From Roseovarius sp. TE539 (lineage in GTDB: Bacteria; Pseudomonadota; Alphaproteobacteria; Rhodobacterales; Rhodobacteraceae): DNA of 63,095 nucleotides. The DNA is taken from positions 1-63,095 of the forward strand of contig NZ_QNGB01000009.1 in the NCBI RefSeq assembly GCF_003298505.1, read 5' to 3'. The position numbers and the translations under genes are program-made. The notes below the pieces were generated by a model. It was not told the origin of the DNA, searched no databases, and worked only from the letters and a program-made list of their open reading frames with translations. Of the stretch, positions 8,913 through 18,054 are shown one piece after another; within the stretch, counting starts at the first letter, position 1; each line of letters starts with the position of its first letter.

Positions 8913-11156
8913 ATGACCGAGGACTTCCAGACCGACAGCCGGCAGATGCTGGGCCGACTTCGCGGTGTCATGGCCGAGGACGCCGCGGGGCAGGCGCGCC
9001 TTGACCAGATCACACGGCTCATCGCAGAGGAGATGCGCTGCGAGGTATGCTCGATCTACCTGTTCCGCGACGAGGACACGCTGGAACTGTGCGCCACCGA
9101 AGGTCTCAACCCCGCGGCGGTGCATGAGACGCGGATGCGCCTCGGCGAGGGCCTTGTCGGACGTGTGGCACGCAGCGGCAAGGTGATCAACTCCGACAAC
9201 GCGCCGGCCGAGCGCGGGTTCCGCTTCATGCCCGAAACCGGGGAAGAGGCCTATTCCTCCTTCCTGGGCGTGCCGGTCCGGCGGTTGGGCGAAAAGCTTG
9301 GTGTCCTGGTGGTGCAATCGCGGGACGCGCGCCTTTTTTCCGAGGACGAGGTCTATGCCGTGGAGGTCGTCGCCATGGTGCTGGCCGAGATGACCGAACT
9401 TGGCGCCTTCGTGGGCGAAGGCGCTGCGATGTCGGCGCGGCACCAGCAACAGGTCGCGATCCGTGCCACCTCGGCGCAGGAGGGCGCCGCGCAGGGCCAT
9501 GTCTGGCTGCACGAGCCGCGGGTCGTGGTCACCAATCCGATCGCCGAGGATCCCCATACCGAACTCAACCGTCTGCGCGACGCGGTGGAGCAGCTGCGTG
9601 TCGGCGTGGACAGGATGCTGTCAAACGCCGCCACCGGCGATACCGAACAGCTCGAGGTGCTCGAAGCCTACCGCATGTTCGCTAATTCCAAGGGCTGGTT
9701 GCGGCGCATGGAAGAGGATATCAGCCGCGGCCTGAGCGCCGAGGCGGCGGTGGAAAAGGAGCAGTCCACCGCGCGGGCCCGGATGGAGCAGGTGACGGAT
9801 GCCTACCTGCGCGGCCGCCTGCACGATCTGGACGATCTGTCCAACCGGCTGCTGCGCATCCTCACCGGCCAGGGCAACGAGACGGGCGCCGAGATGCCGT
9901 CCGATCCGATCCTCGTTGCGCGCAATATCGGCCCCGGCGAATTGCTGGATTACGGGCGCAGCCTCAAGGGCATCGTTCTCGAGGAAGGCGCCGTTGGCAG
10001 CCATGCCGCGATCGTGGCGCGGGCACTTGCCATACCGTTGGTGATCCATGCCGACCGCATCACCACCGAGGCGCTGAACGGCGATCACATCATGGTGGAT
10101 GGTGATCAGGGAATGGTGCATCTGCGCCCCGACGACACGGTCGTCGCCGCCTTCCGCGACAAGATGGCGATGCAGGCCAAGGCACAGGAGCGTTATGCGT
10201 CGATCCGGGACAAGCCGGCCGAAACCCGCGACGGGGTGCATGTCTGCATGCACATGAACGCCGGGCTGATGGCCGATCTCCCCAGCCTTCAGGGTTCGGG
10301 CGCCGAGGCAGTGGGCCTTTTCCGGACCGAGTTGCAGTTCCTCGTGCGCAGCCATATGCCCAAACGTGCCGAACTGAGCGGGCTTTACGCACGGGTCATG
10401 GACGCGGCCGGCGACAAGCGTGTGGTCTTCCGAACCCTCGATATCGGCTCGGACAAGGTTCTGCCCTACATGAAGGCGGTGTCGGAACCCAACCCGGCGC
10501 TTGGGTGGCGCGCAGTGCGCGTCGGGCTGGACAAGCCCGGCGTGATGCGCATGCAGCTTCAGGCGCTCATTCGTGCCGCAGCGGGCCGGCCCCTCTCGGT
10601 GATGTTCCCGTTCGTCGCGCAACGCGAGGAATTCACCGCCGCGCGGGCGGAGATGGACAAGGCGATGGAACGCGAGCGAATCCTCGGCCATCCCCTCCCC
10701 CGGACACTGGAAGTGGGGGCGATGCTGGAGACCCCTTCGCTGGCCTTCTCGCCAGACAGCTTCTATCGCGAGGTCGATTTCCTCTCGATCGGCGGCAACG
10801 ACCTCAAGCAGTTCTTCTTCGCCGCCGACCGCGAGAACGAGTTGGTGCGCCGTCGCTACGACACGCTCAATGTCAGCTTCCTGACCTTCCTTCAGAGTAT
10901 CGTGACGCGGTGCGAAAACACAGGCACACCTCTGTCCTTCTGCGGCGAGGATGCCGGCCGCCCGGTCGAGGCCGCCTGCCTCGCCGCGATCGGCTTGCGC
11001 ACCCTCTCGATGCGCCCGGCCTCGATCGGGCCGGTCAAATCGATTCTGCGCCGCACCGACCTTGGCGAACTCCTTGAGGTGATCAATACGGCGCGTGAAC
11101 GCGGCGATCAATCTGTACGTCCTTCGGTTATGGATTACCTGCGCGGCAAGCTTTGA
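8913..11156 (+). CDS. ptsP: Phosphoenolpyruvate-protein phosphotransferase of the nitrogen PTS (EI-Ntr)
   Basis: 747 aa. An N-terminal GAF sensor domain (about 20-165, LGEGLVGRVARSGK) precedes the enzyme I body: PEP-utiliser N-domain, the phosphohistidine swivel domain with the active His364 in GSHAAIVAR, and the C-terminal PEP-binding barrel ending in the FCGEDAG segment with Cys677. EI-Ntr passes phosphate from PEP to NPr and EIIA-Ntr, a regulatory chain that in alphaproteobacteria responds to glutamine/2-oxoglutarate through the GAF domain. Partners HPr and EIIA are not in this window. Spacing to lysC suggests co-transcription. Confidence 0.95.
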   Translation: MTEDFQTDSRQMLGRLRGVMAEDAAGQARLDQITRLIAEEMRCEVCSIYLFRDEDTLELCATEGLNPAAVHETRMRLGEGLVGRVARSGKVINSDNAPAERGFRFMPETGEEAYSSFLGVPVRRLGEKLGVLVVQSRDARLFSEDEVYAVEVVAMVLAEMTELGAFVGEGAAMSARHQQQVAIRATSAQEGAAQGHVWLHEPRVVVTNPIAEDPHTELNRLRDAVEQLRVGVDRMLSNAATGDTEQLEVLEAYRMFANSKGWLRRMEEDISRGLSAEAAVEKEQSTARARMEQVTDAYLRGRLHDLDDLSNRLLRILTGQGNETGAEMPSDPILVARNIGPGELLDYGRSLKGIVLEEGAVGSHAAIVARALAIPLVIHADRITTEALNGDHIMVDGDQGMVHLRPDDTVVAAFRDKMAMQAKAQERYASIRDKPAETRDGVHVCMHMNAGLMADLPSLQGSGAEAVGLFRTELQFLVRSHMPKRAELSGLYARVMDAAGDKRVVFRTLDIGSDKVLPYMKAVSEPNPALGWRAVRVGLDKPGVMRMQLQALIRAAAGRPLSVMFPFVAQREEFTAARAEMDKAMERERILGHPLPRTLEVGAMLETPSLAFSPDSFYREVDFLSIGGNDLKQFFFAADRENELVRRRYDTLNVSFLTFLQSIVTRCENTGTPLSFCGEDAGRPVEAACLAAIGLRTLSMRPASIGPVKSILRRTDLGELLEVINTARERGDQSVRPSVMDYLRGKL

Positions 11157-11455
11157 GCAACTTTCGTTGATGACGACCCAAGACAGGGTGGCCGACCCGG
11201 AAAGTCCCACAAGTTGTTGTGGAGAAGACAGCTGAACCCTCCTCAAATCATTGTTTATCAAGTGGAAACAGGGCGGGCTTGAAAATATTTACTTGTGGAT
11301 AACTTTTCAATTCCGTAACTTTACGTAACGTAATGACTGGATCGGCATCATGGGTTGCATCGCTTTTCGTCCACAATCTGTCGGCATTCGCCGCACCCCG
11401 GGCCGGCGGGCGTCCGGGCCGGGTCGCATTGAAGTCCGGCAGGCGGGGTGACATC
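11157..11455. other. AT-richer spacer after ptsP with DnaA box and palindrome
   Basis: 299 bases, clearly AT-richer than its surroundings. It holds a perfect DnaA-box match (11294-11302, TGTGGATAA, complement of TTATCCACA) and a 13-base palindrome TTACGT-A-ACGTAA (11321-11333). A GTTTATCAAG / CTTGTGGATAAC pair flanks the middle. It probably carries the promoter of the following gene. A single box does not make an origin. Confidence 0.5.
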
Positions 11456-11941
11456 ATGTTCGCAGACTCCCCGCGCGCCAACCCTCTTGCTCTGCTCTTT
11501 CGGCTTCCGTTCCGTATCGGTCGTTCTGCCGATGTCGCGCCCCCCAAGCCGTCTCGGGATGACCCTCAGGCGGCCTGCGGTGTCATTGGTCTGACCCGTG
11601 AGGAACGGGTGCGCGCCGCTTTCAGCGAAGTGCCGCCCAACGATCTCGAACAGCGGGCGCTACGTGCGCTTCTGGACAATCCCGGCGCCACCGGCCCCGC
11701 GCTCAGCCGCAAGTGCGGTTGGGTGGATGTGGGCTGGCAGACACAGATGATCCTGATCTGTCAGCGCCGCCGCCACATCCTGTGGCCCGGCGGCCCTGGA
11801 TCGGACGCCACCAACGGTATCATTCTGAGCGCCATCGTGGACTATGATCCCGAGACGCTGCAATTCCGCTGTCGGCGTGAACTGGCCGGCATCATCCGCA
11901 GGTCGCTCACCCCGGGACGGCAGGACAGAAAGACCGCCTGA
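11456..11941 (+). CDS. Hypothetical protein
   Basis: 161 aa from the ATG at 11456 (a longer ORF of 202 aa opens at 11333 inside the palindrome-containing spacer). Not recognised. Residues 60-110 look like a helix-turn-helix or winged-helix fold (LEQRALRALLDNPGATGPALSRKCGW), followed by QTQMILICQRRRHILWP and a C-terminal DYDPETLQFRCRRE strand. This resembles a small DNA-binding or regulatory protein. No signal peptide or clear membrane segment. Monocistronic. Confidence 0.7.
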   Translation: MFADSPRANPLALLFRLPFRIGRSADVAPPKPSRDDPQAACGVIGLTREERVRAAFSEVPPNDLEQRALRALLDNPGATGPALSRKCGWVDVGWQTQMILICQRRRHILWPGGPGSDATNGIILSAIVDYDPETLQFRCRRELAGIIRRSLTPGRQDRKTA

Positions 11942-12037
11942 CAGAGGGCCGCGTGTTGCCTTCCGGACCGCCGCGTCCGGGGTGCCGAGTGTCAGGTAGA
12001 AACGCGTTTCAAAATCTTCGGAATGTCAAACACGTGC

Positions 12038-12808
12038 TCAGCCCCGGCGCGGCGCCCGCAGCGCGCTCAGGCGCCGGAACTCCATCACCAGATCCGCATG
12101 GTCCCGGTCCGCGTCGATGGCGAGGCGACGCAGCCCGAAATGCACGTGGGCCATCTGTTGATAGTAGCTGGTATAGGCATAATTCGTTGCAGCGCCCGCT
12201 GCTGCACCCAGAACCGGTATCGTCTGCGCCGCCAGCTTCTGGCCCAGCACCGTCGCCAGGCGCGGAGCGACCCGTGCAATCAGTGCCTGCACGGTTGCAC
12301 CTGTGACCGCAATCCTCGTGCTCAGGAACGCCAGATCCGCCCCGTCATCGTTCTCCAGCGGTCCGGCGGCGGCGAAGACCTGCACGCAGTCGAACCTGAC
12401 TCCTTGTTCATGAGGCTCGAATCCGTATTCCACCGCAACGTCCTGAATCGCCCGCAGAAGCACCGTGGTGGTCATCGGCAGTTCTGCCAAAGCCGTGGGA
12501 AGCCCGCCGAAACCGCCCGCGGCCCCCATTGCCGTGGTTGCCGCACGACTCATCCAGCCGGGGCTGTCGCCCACCAGGCCGCGGGATCGGTGGGCCACTT
12601 CCATCGCGTTTGCGAGTGCAGTCTCCGTCGCTTCGCCCAAGCGGGCACGCGCAGGTGGCGGCAACCGGTCAAGCAACGTCTCGGTCTGCCCGCCGATCAG
12701 GTTCAGAAGCCGCATCCCGGCGTTCGAGGCCCGCGCATGGCGCAGCGCGAGTGCATCGAGCCGCTTCGCCAGATCAGCGTCATCCAGTTGCTTTTCGATG
12801 ATTTCCAT
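12038..12808 (-). CDS. EcsC family protein
   Basis: 256 aa. The pattern of an N-terminal charged helix, a central SRAATTAMGAAGGFGGLPTALAELPMTTTVLLR region and a C-terminal LGAAAGAATNYAYTSYYQ segment is that of the EcsC family, whose founding member accompanies an ABC transporter in Bacillus but whose biochemical role is unknown. The central Gly/Ala-rich stretch may insert in the membrane. The start is placed at MEIIEKQ; an ORF seven residues longer exists. It is upstream of, and opposite to, an unrelated gene, so context gives no further clue. Confidence 0.8.
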   Translation of the reverse strand: MEIIEKQLDDADLAKRLDALALRHARASNAGMRLLNLIGGQTETLLDRLPPPARARLGEATETALANAMEVAHRSRGLVGDSPGWMSRAATTAMGAAGGFGGLPTALAELPMTTTVLLRAIQDVAVEYGFEPHEQGVRFDCVQVFAAAGPLENDDGADLAFLSTRIAVTGATVQALIARVAPRLATVLGQKLAAQTIPVLGAAAGAATNYAYTSYYQQMAHVHFGLRRLAIDADRDHADLVMEFRRLSALRAPRRG

Positions 12809-12862
12809 GCCCGATCCACCCGGCTGCATCCCTGTTAGGGATCACTACGCCGCCCACCGTTG

Positions 12863-13348
12863 TCAAGCGCCGGGCTCCACACGACCCTTAACATCGCACC
12901 ACGCGCCAGGCACCAGATCGGCACCCAGAACCCGTGCAGGATTGGTGGGAGGAGGCATTTCCACCCCTTCGAGGCGCCGGAATCCGAACCGCCCGTAATA
13001 GGGCGCATCGCCAACCAGAAGCACCCGCTCCCAACCCATGCCGACAGCCCGGTCGAGACTTTCGCGGATCAACCAACCGCCCAGTCCCTCGCCCTGGCGG
13101 GTGGGATGCACCGCCACCGGCCCAAGCAACAGCGCTTCGTGCCCCCCGGCCCGCACCGGCCAGTAGCGGACCGCGCCGGCCAGGATACCCGCCGCGTCGC
13201 GTGCGACAAGGCTCAACCCGGGCACCGGCGGCACGCCGTCACGGAGCCGGTAGGAAGAAAGCGCCTCGCGCCCCGGCGCGAAGGCAAGATCATAAAGCGC
13301 CTCCACTTCCCACCAGTCGGCAGCGGCTTCGGGTTTCAGGTCAAACAA
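12863..13348 (-). CDS. GNAT family N-acetyltransferase
   Basis: 161 aa, single GNAT fold. The acetyl-CoA binding motif is LGPVAVHPTRQGEGLGGWLI (Q/R-x-x-G-x-G/A), followed by the YYGRFGFRRL segment common to YhbS-like acetyltransferases. The start is TTG at 13348 with a GAGG site eight bases before it; no upstream in-frame ATG exists. The acceptor substrate is unknown. Probably co-transcribed with the downstream EcsC-type gene, 54 bases away. Confidence 0.87.
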   Translation of the reverse strand: MFDLKPEAAADWWEVEALYDLAFAPGREALSSYRLRDGVPPVPGLSLVARDAAGILAGAVRYWPVRAGGHEALLLGPVAVHPTRQGEGLGGWLIRESLDRAVGMGWERVLLVGDAPYYGRFGFRRLEGVEMPPPTNPARVLGADLVPGAWCDVKGRVEPGA

Positions 13349-13426
13349 GCGGAACGCCTCGAGAATTCAGGTGGCGTTGCGCCTAGCACGGCGTTATGTC
13401 CGGCACAAACCACTTAGCGAGGCAAG

Positions 13427-14011
13427 ATGTTCTACCGACCCGAGGATGGCCACGGCCTGCCGCACAACCCGTTCAACGCCATCGTCGCGCCCCGTCCCAT
13501 CGGCTGGATCTCCTCGCGTGGCAGCGACGGCGTCAACAACATCGCGCCCTATTCTTTCTTCAACGCCGTGGCCTATGTGCCGCCTCAGGTCATGTTCGCG
13601 TCGAACGGAAACAAGGACAGCGTGCGAAACATCCGTGAAACCGGGGTCTTCTGCACCAATGTCGTGGCTCACGAGATGCGCCATGTCATGAACGCGACCT
13701 CCGCCACCCTGCCGCGCGAGGTCGACGAGTTCGATCATGCCGGCCTGGAACACGCCGAATGCGCCACCATTGCCTGTGCCCGGGTAAAGGGGGCGCCGGC
13801 ATCGATGGAATGCCGCGTCACGCGTATACTGGAGCTTGAGGGCGCGGACAACTTTGCTGTCTTCGGGGAGGTCACCGGCGTGCACATTCGCGAGGACTGC
13901 CTTGTCGAAGGGATGTTCGACGTGACCCGGTTCAATCCGCTGTCACGGCTGGGGTATCGCGATTATGCAACCGTGCGCGAGGTTTTCTCGCTGCCGCGCC
14001 CCGACGACTGA
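13427..14011 (+). CDS. Flavin reductase family protein
   Basis: 194 aa, split-barrel flavin-binding fold. Characteristic segments are the N-terminal NPFNAIVAPRPIGWISS, NNIAPYSFFNAVAYVPP and NIRETGVFCTNVV, which bind FMN in this family (flavin reductase-like / DIM6-NTAB). Such proteins reduce free flavin or act as FMN-dependent oxidoreductases; the partner is unknown. Divergent from the GNAT gene and convergent with the AraC regulator 23 bases away. Confidence 0.88.
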   Translation: MFYRPEDGHGLPHNPFNAIVAPRPIGWISSRGSDGVNNIAPYSFFNAVAYVPPQVMFASNGNKDSVRNIRETGVFCTNVVAHEMRHVMNATSATLPREVDEFDHAGLEHAECATIACARVKGAPASMECRVTRILELEGADNFAVFGEVTGVHIREDCLVEGMFDVTRFNPLSRLGYRDYATVREVFSLPRPDD

Positions 14012-14034
14012 GACCGCGCCGCGTTCACGTCCGG

Positions 14035-14943
14035 TCACGCGTCCTTGCGAAACGTCCGGGGGGACTGTCCCCATTCCAGGGCAAAGGCGCGGGTGAAGGC
14101 GCTGCGGCTGCGGAATCCCACCTTTTCGGCAATGCGCTTGACAGGCTGGCGCGTCTCGGCCAGCAATCGCGCCGCCCGGGCCAGCCTGAGCCGACGCAGA
14201 AACACCATGGGCGCATGCCCGTAGGCGGCTTGGAACCTTGCGGCAAACCGCGTCCGGCTCATCCCGGCGACCTCGCTCAGTCTTTCCAGTGAATGCGGCG
14301 CCCCGGGATCATCCAGCATCCTGCGCAGCGCCTGCCACAGCCCCGGGTCAGCCAGCGCGCGCAGCCACAGAACCGCCGGATCGCCCGCCTCCAGGCGGTC
14401 GCGCAAGAGTTCGATCATGCATTGCAACAGCAATATCCGGATCATCGCACCACGGCCCGCGCGCGGGCAGGTCATCTCGGCCATCAACGCGCGCATCGCG
14501 CCGGCGGCCGTGGCCGATTGCGCCACATCCATCCACAGAGGGGTGCGCAACAGGTCGACAAGGCCATGCGTATCGCGCATCCCCAGCGTCACGTGACTGC
14601 ACAGCACCAGCATGTTGCCGTCACCCGTGCCCGTCGCGATATGCCGCTCCAGGTCCAGCCCGGCGGGCTCGCAGGCCGGCAGTCCGATCTGCCCGCCGCC
14701 GTCGTTCATGAGACTGTGCCCGAGGCTTGCCGGCACCAGAACCAGCCGCCCGGGCAAGAGCGTCAAGGGCGCCAGTGTCTGAAAGGTGATGCGCCCGCGG
14801 CCACCCAGTACGTAATGAAGTGTCGACCCGGGACTGCGGCCAAGCCCGAGACTGCACGCCCCCTCAAGGGCACAGACCGCGAATGGATCGGCGTGAATAT
14901 CCAGTTCGCTCAGTATGCGGTCGTGATCAGCGTCGGCGGCCAT
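14035..14943 (-). CDS. AraC family transcriptional regulator
   Basis: 302 aa. The N-terminal cupin-like sensor domain (about 1-180, HYVLGGRGRITFQ, LVLVPASLGHSL) belongs to the AraC group that regulates from divergent promoters. The C-terminal pair of helix-turn-helix motifs (about 205-300) includes LSEVAGMSRTRFAARF and IAEKVGFRSRSAFTRAFALEWGQSPRTFR. The ATG at 14943 has an AGGA site six bases before it. It is divergent from an exported isochorismatase-type hydrolase with 127 bases between starts, the usual arrangement for a regulator and its target. Confidence 0.9.
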   Translation of the reverse strand: MAADADHDRILSELDIHADPFAVCALEGACSLGLGRSPGSTLHYVLGGRGRITFQTLAPLTLLPGRLVLVPASLGHSLMNDGGGQIGLPACEPAGLDLERHIATGTGDGNMLVLCSHVTLGMRDTHGLVDLLRTPLWMDVAQSATAAGAMRALMAEMTCPRAGRGAMIRILLLQCMIELLRDRLEAGDPAVLWLRALADPGLWQALRRMLDDPGAPHSLERLSEVAGMSRTRFAARFQAAYGHAPMVFLRRLRLARAARLLAETRQPVKRIAEKVGFRSRSAFTRAFALEWGQSPRTFRKDA

Positions 14944-15070
14944 GATGCATCCTGTCACAATCAGGCCTGAAGGGCACGTTCACGTTTTTGTTTGCCACAA
15001 ATTCGGGACGCAAAGGCACAATACGCATGGCAACCTGCTCAAAGTCGATATCCGGCAAAGGAGCGAAAGA

Positions 15071-15880
15071 ATGTGTGATAACCATGATCAAGACCCGAAA
15101 CTCACCCGGCGGCAGGCCATGACAGGCACGGCTGCCCTCGGGGTTGCCGCGGCGGGGCTTTCCGCAGGCACTGCCCGTGCACAGGACAACGATCCCTATG
15201 CGCCACCCGCGGAACCGGCCCTGCCGCCAAGCGACATGAAGCTCGACCCGTCCCGCGCGGCCCTTGTCGTCACCGACCCCCAGAACGATTTCCTCAGCCC
15301 CGACGGCGTCTCCTGGGGTGTCGTTGGCGCCAGCGTGCAGCACCACGATACCGTCGCCAATATCGAGAGTCTCTTCAAGGCCGCCAAGGCGGCCGGGATC
15401 ACCGTGGCGGTCTCGCCGCACTACTACTACCCCACCGACAAGGGCTGGCGCTTCGAGGGCGCGCTTGAAAAGCTGATGCACAAGATCGGCATGTTCGACC
15501 GCGAGGGTCCGCTCAGCCTGGAAGGGTTCGAAGGGTCGGGCGCCGATTTCCTCGAACAGTACAAACCTTACATCAACGATGGAGAGACGATCGTCACGTC
15601 CCCGCACAAGCTCTACGGACCCGAACACAATGACCTCGCGCTCCAGCTGCGCAAGTCCGGCGTCGATCAGGTCATCCTGGCGGGAATGTCGGCCAACCTG
15701 TGCACGGAAAGCCACATGCGCGAACTTCTGGAGCAGGGGTTCGAGGTTGCCGTCGTCAAGGACGGAACCGCGGCCGCGATGCTTCCCGAGGGGGACGGGT
15801 ACCTCGCCGCACTGACCAATTTCCGCTACATGGCCAATGCCGTCTGGACGACAGAGGAGGTCGTCGGCATGCTGGGATGA
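15071..15880 (+). CDS. Exported isochorismatase-family cysteine hydrolase
   Basis: 269 aa. A twin-arginine signal (KLTRRQAMTGTAALGVAA, cleavage near ARAQD) leads an isochorismatase-like domain. The family catalytic residues are seen as Asp in VVTDPQNDF and Cys in SANLCTESH; a Lys lies between. The start at 15071 has a strong AAAGGAG site seven bases before. Tat export of this hydrolase class is unusual, since most are cytoplasmic. Possible activities are amide or N-carbamoyl hydrolysis; the substrate is unknown. The divergent AraC gene is its likely regulator. Confidence 0.88.
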   Translation: MCDNHDQDPKLTRRQAMTGTAALGVAAAGLSAGTARAQDNDPYAPPAEPALPPSDMKLDPSRAALVVTDPQNDFLSPDGVSWGVVGASVQHHDTVANIESLFKAAKAAGITVAVSPHYYYPTDKGWRFEGALEKLMHKIGMFDREGPLSLEGFEGSGADFLEQYKPYINDGETIVTSPHKLYGPEHNDLALQLRKSGVDQVILAGMSANLCTESHMRELLEQGFEVAVVKDGTAAAMLPEGDGYLAALTNFRYMANAVWTTEEVVGMLG

Positions 15881-15907
15881 CGAGGATCCCGGTGATCCCG
15901 ACCGGGT

Positions 15908-15978
15908 CTTCATCTGGCCGGAAATACCTTCGGGGGTGAATGGCCCGCAGGGCCAGAGGGGGCCGACGGCCCCCTTTT
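15908..15978 (+). repeat. Dispersed intergenic palindromic repeat, copy 3 (terminator-like)
   Basis: CTTCATCTGGCCGGAAATAC head, a CGGGGG block, a TGGCCCGCAGGGCCA hairpin, then AGGGGGCC-GAC-GGCCCCCTTTT. The last hairpin with its T-run has the form of a rho-independent terminator for the preceding hydrolase gene. Same family as the copies at 4040, 7449 and 34204. Confidence 0.75.
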
Positions 15979-16066
15979 CCCCCGCCCGTGCGGAGCAGGA
16001 TTTCCTTTTCCGCCGTTCTGTCCTATTCCAGCCAACAGCCAGGTGGCGGCACGGGGTGACGGAACC

Positions 16067-16939
16067 ATGGGACAAACCATGATCGGGGTGATCGGCGGAT
16101 CGGGACTCTACAACATCGACGGGCTCGACGGGGCTCGCTGGAGCCCCGTCGAAACACCGTGGGGTGCCCCGTCCGACGAGATCCTCACCGGCCGCCTTCA
16201 CGGCACGCCGATGGCCTTCCTGCCCCGCCACGGGCGCGGGCATGTCCATTCCCCGTCTTCGATCCCCTACCGCGCCAATATCGACGCCTTCAAGCGCATT
16301 GGCGTGACCGACGTGATCAGCGTATCGGCCTGCGGCTCCTTCCGCGCGGAGATGGCGCCGGGCGATTTCGTCGTCGTCGACCAGATCATCGACCGTACTT
16401 TCGCGCGGACGAACTCCTATTTCGGCCACGGGTGCGTGGCTCATGTGGGCCTCGCAAACCCCACCTGCGGGCGCCTTGGAGGAATCTGCGCGACGGCGGC
16501 GCGGGAGGCCGGCGCGCATGTGCACGGGTCGGGCACATACCTGACCATGGAGGGGCCGCAGTTTTCCACCCTCGCGGAATCGCGCATGTACCGCGGGCAT
16601 TGGGGGGCCGACGTGATCGGCATGACCGCGATGCCCGAGGCAAAGCTGGCCCGCGAGGCCGAGCTTTGCTACGCCACGGTGGCAATGGTCACGGATTACG
16701 ACAGCTGGCACCCGGATCATGGCGCCGTGGATGTTGCGCAGGTCATTGCGACCCTCGGGGCCAATACCGAAAAGGCCCGCTCCCTGGTGGACGGGCTGCC
16801 CGGGCTGCTGACACGCGACCGGACGGCCTGCCCACATGCTTGCGACCGGGCGCTCGACAACGCCGTCCTCACCGCCCCCTCGGCGCGCGATCCGGAGCTG
16901 GTGTCGCAGCTGGCTGCGGTGGCAGGCCGGGTCCTCTAG
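16067..16939 (+). CDS. mtnP: S-methyl-5'-thioadenosine phosphorylase
   Basis: 290 aa. Cleaves methylthioadenosine with phosphate to adenine and methylthioribose-1-phosphate. Begins [15 protein letters not shown], the phosphate-binding signature; [18 protein letters not shown] and [20 protein letters not shown] mark MTA phosphorylase rather than purine nucleoside phosphorylase. MTDYDSWH-like [11 protein letters not shown] is also conserved. The start at 16067 is followed by a second candidate ATG at 16079. apt, which converts the released adenine to AMP, is two genes downstream, so this is an adenine-salvage unit. Confidence 0.93.
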   Translation: MGQTMIGVIGGSGLYNIDGLDGARWSPVETPWGAPSDEILTGRLHGTPMAFLPRHGRGHVHSPSSIPYRANIDAFKRIGVTDVISVSACGSFRAEMAPGDFVVVDQIIDRTFARTNSYFGHGCVAHVGLANPTCGRLGGICATAAREAGAHVHGSGTYLTMEGPQFSTLAESRMYRGHWGADVIGMTAMPEAKLAREAELCYATVAMVTDYDSWHPDHGAVDVAQVIATLGANTEKARSLVDGLPGLLTRDRTACPHACDRALDNAVLTAPSARDPELVSQLAAVAGRVL

Positions 16940-17026
16940 CATCCGGCCCGCCTTGCGCGATCACGCACACACACATCGTCGCGAGGCGGCTCGAGTGTCG
17001 GCCCCTGCCGTGTCTAGATGCGAGTC

Positions 17027-17416
17027 ATGACGGACTGGATCACACGACTTTCCGACGAGAACGCGCGGACCGCCCTGGGCCAGCGCTTCGAGGCACTTGC
17101 CGACGAGGCATTCAATGTCGTGCGCTGGACGGTGGTCGTGGGCTTCGCCCGCTTCCTGTCCACCCAGACCGGCGGCATCTGGTTCAGCGTGATCCATTGG
17201 GCGCTTGGCGGTCTGTTGCTGGCCTACATCGCGTCGCGATTCCTGTTGCGGCCCGAGGTGCCGGTTTTTGCCCGGACCGACACACGCTGGAAACGTATCG
17301 TGCAAACGGTGCTCAACATCCTCCTCTGCATGGCCGCCTTCATTCTGGTGATGCTGGCACTGGAAGTCCTCGTGGATGCCATTGCGACCTATCGGTTCGC
17401 GCCTGCGGCCACATGA
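17027..17416 (+). CDS. Small membrane protein between mtnP and apt
   Basis: 129 aa from the ATG at 17027 (an in-frame ATG at 17018 gives three more residues). An amphipathic N-terminal region ([22 protein letters not shown]) precedes two or three predicted transmembrane helices ([48 protein letters not shown]). Not assigned to a known family with confidence. Its position between two adenine-salvage genes on the same strand suggests shared transcription. Confidence 0.7.
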   Translation: MTDWITRLSDENARTALGQRFEALADEAFNVVRWTVVVGFARFLSTQTGGIWFSVIHWALGGLLLAYIASRFLLRPEVPVFARTDTRWKRIVQTVLNILLCMAAFILVMLALEVLVDAIATYRFAPAAT

Positions 17417-17502
17417 CGGGCGCCTGCGGCCGCCGGCCACTTGCACCATCGCCCGCCATCGGACAAACCAAGGGAAACGCTACAACCAACGGAACTCAGC
17501 CG

Positions 17503-18042
17503 ATGCCAGACCCAAGGACCGTCCGGGACTACATTCGCACGATCGCGGATTTTCCCCACGAAGGGATCATGTTCCGTGATGTGACCACGCTCTTCGCCGA
17601 TCCGCGCGGCTTTCGCATGGCCATCGACCAGTTGCTTCATCCGTTTGCCGGGCAGAGGATCGACAAGGTCGTCGGTCTCGAGGCGCGCGGTTTCATCATA
17701 GGCGGCGCCATCGCCCATCAGCTCAGCCTCGGCTTCGTGCCGGTGCGCAAGAAAGGCAAGCTGCCGGGCGCGGTGATTTTCGAGGAATATCAGCTCGAAT
17801 ACGCAGATGCGGTTGTCGAGATCCACGATGACGCCATCGCACCCGGTGAACCCATCCTGCTTGTCGACGACCTCCTGGCCACGGGCGGCACCGCCGAGGC
17901 CGGCATACGGCTGATCGAACGCCTTGGCGGTGAAATCGTGGGGTGCGCGTTCATCGTCGACCTGCCCGAGCTTGGCGGGCGCGCCCGGATCGAGGGAATG
18001 GGCCTGAACGTTCACACGCTCTGTGCCTTCGAGGGGGCCTGA
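17503..18042 (+). CDS. apt: Adenine phosphoribosyltransferase
   Basis: 179 aa, forms AMP from adenine and PRPP. The PRPP motif is [14 protein letters not shown]; the N-terminus [20 protein letters not shown] and the [14 protein letters not shown] segment are diagnostic for Apt. The start at 17503 gives the usual length; an open frame continues far upstream (to 16159) but only as a shadow of mtnP. It ends 12 bases before the convergent SRAP gene. Confidence 0.95.
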   Translation: MPDPRTVRDYIRTIADFPHEGIMFRDVTTLFADPRGFRMAIDQLLHPFAGQRIDKVVGLEARGFIIGGAIAHQLSLGFVPVRKKGKLPGAVIFEEYQLEYADAVVEIHDDAIAPGEPILLVDDLLATGGTAEAGIRLIERLGGEIVGCAFIVDLPELGGRARIEGMGLNVHTLCAFEGA

Positions 18043-18054
18043 AGCGCAAGTACA

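Noticed and set aside
11294..11302. Replication origin because of a DnaA box
   Set aside because: Only one perfect box, no cluster, no dnaA, parAB or hemE gene nearby.
16159..17502. Long upstream extension of apt through mtnP
   Set aside because: Same strand but a different frame from mtnP and full of Arg/Pro; apt has a proper start at 17503 giving the family length.
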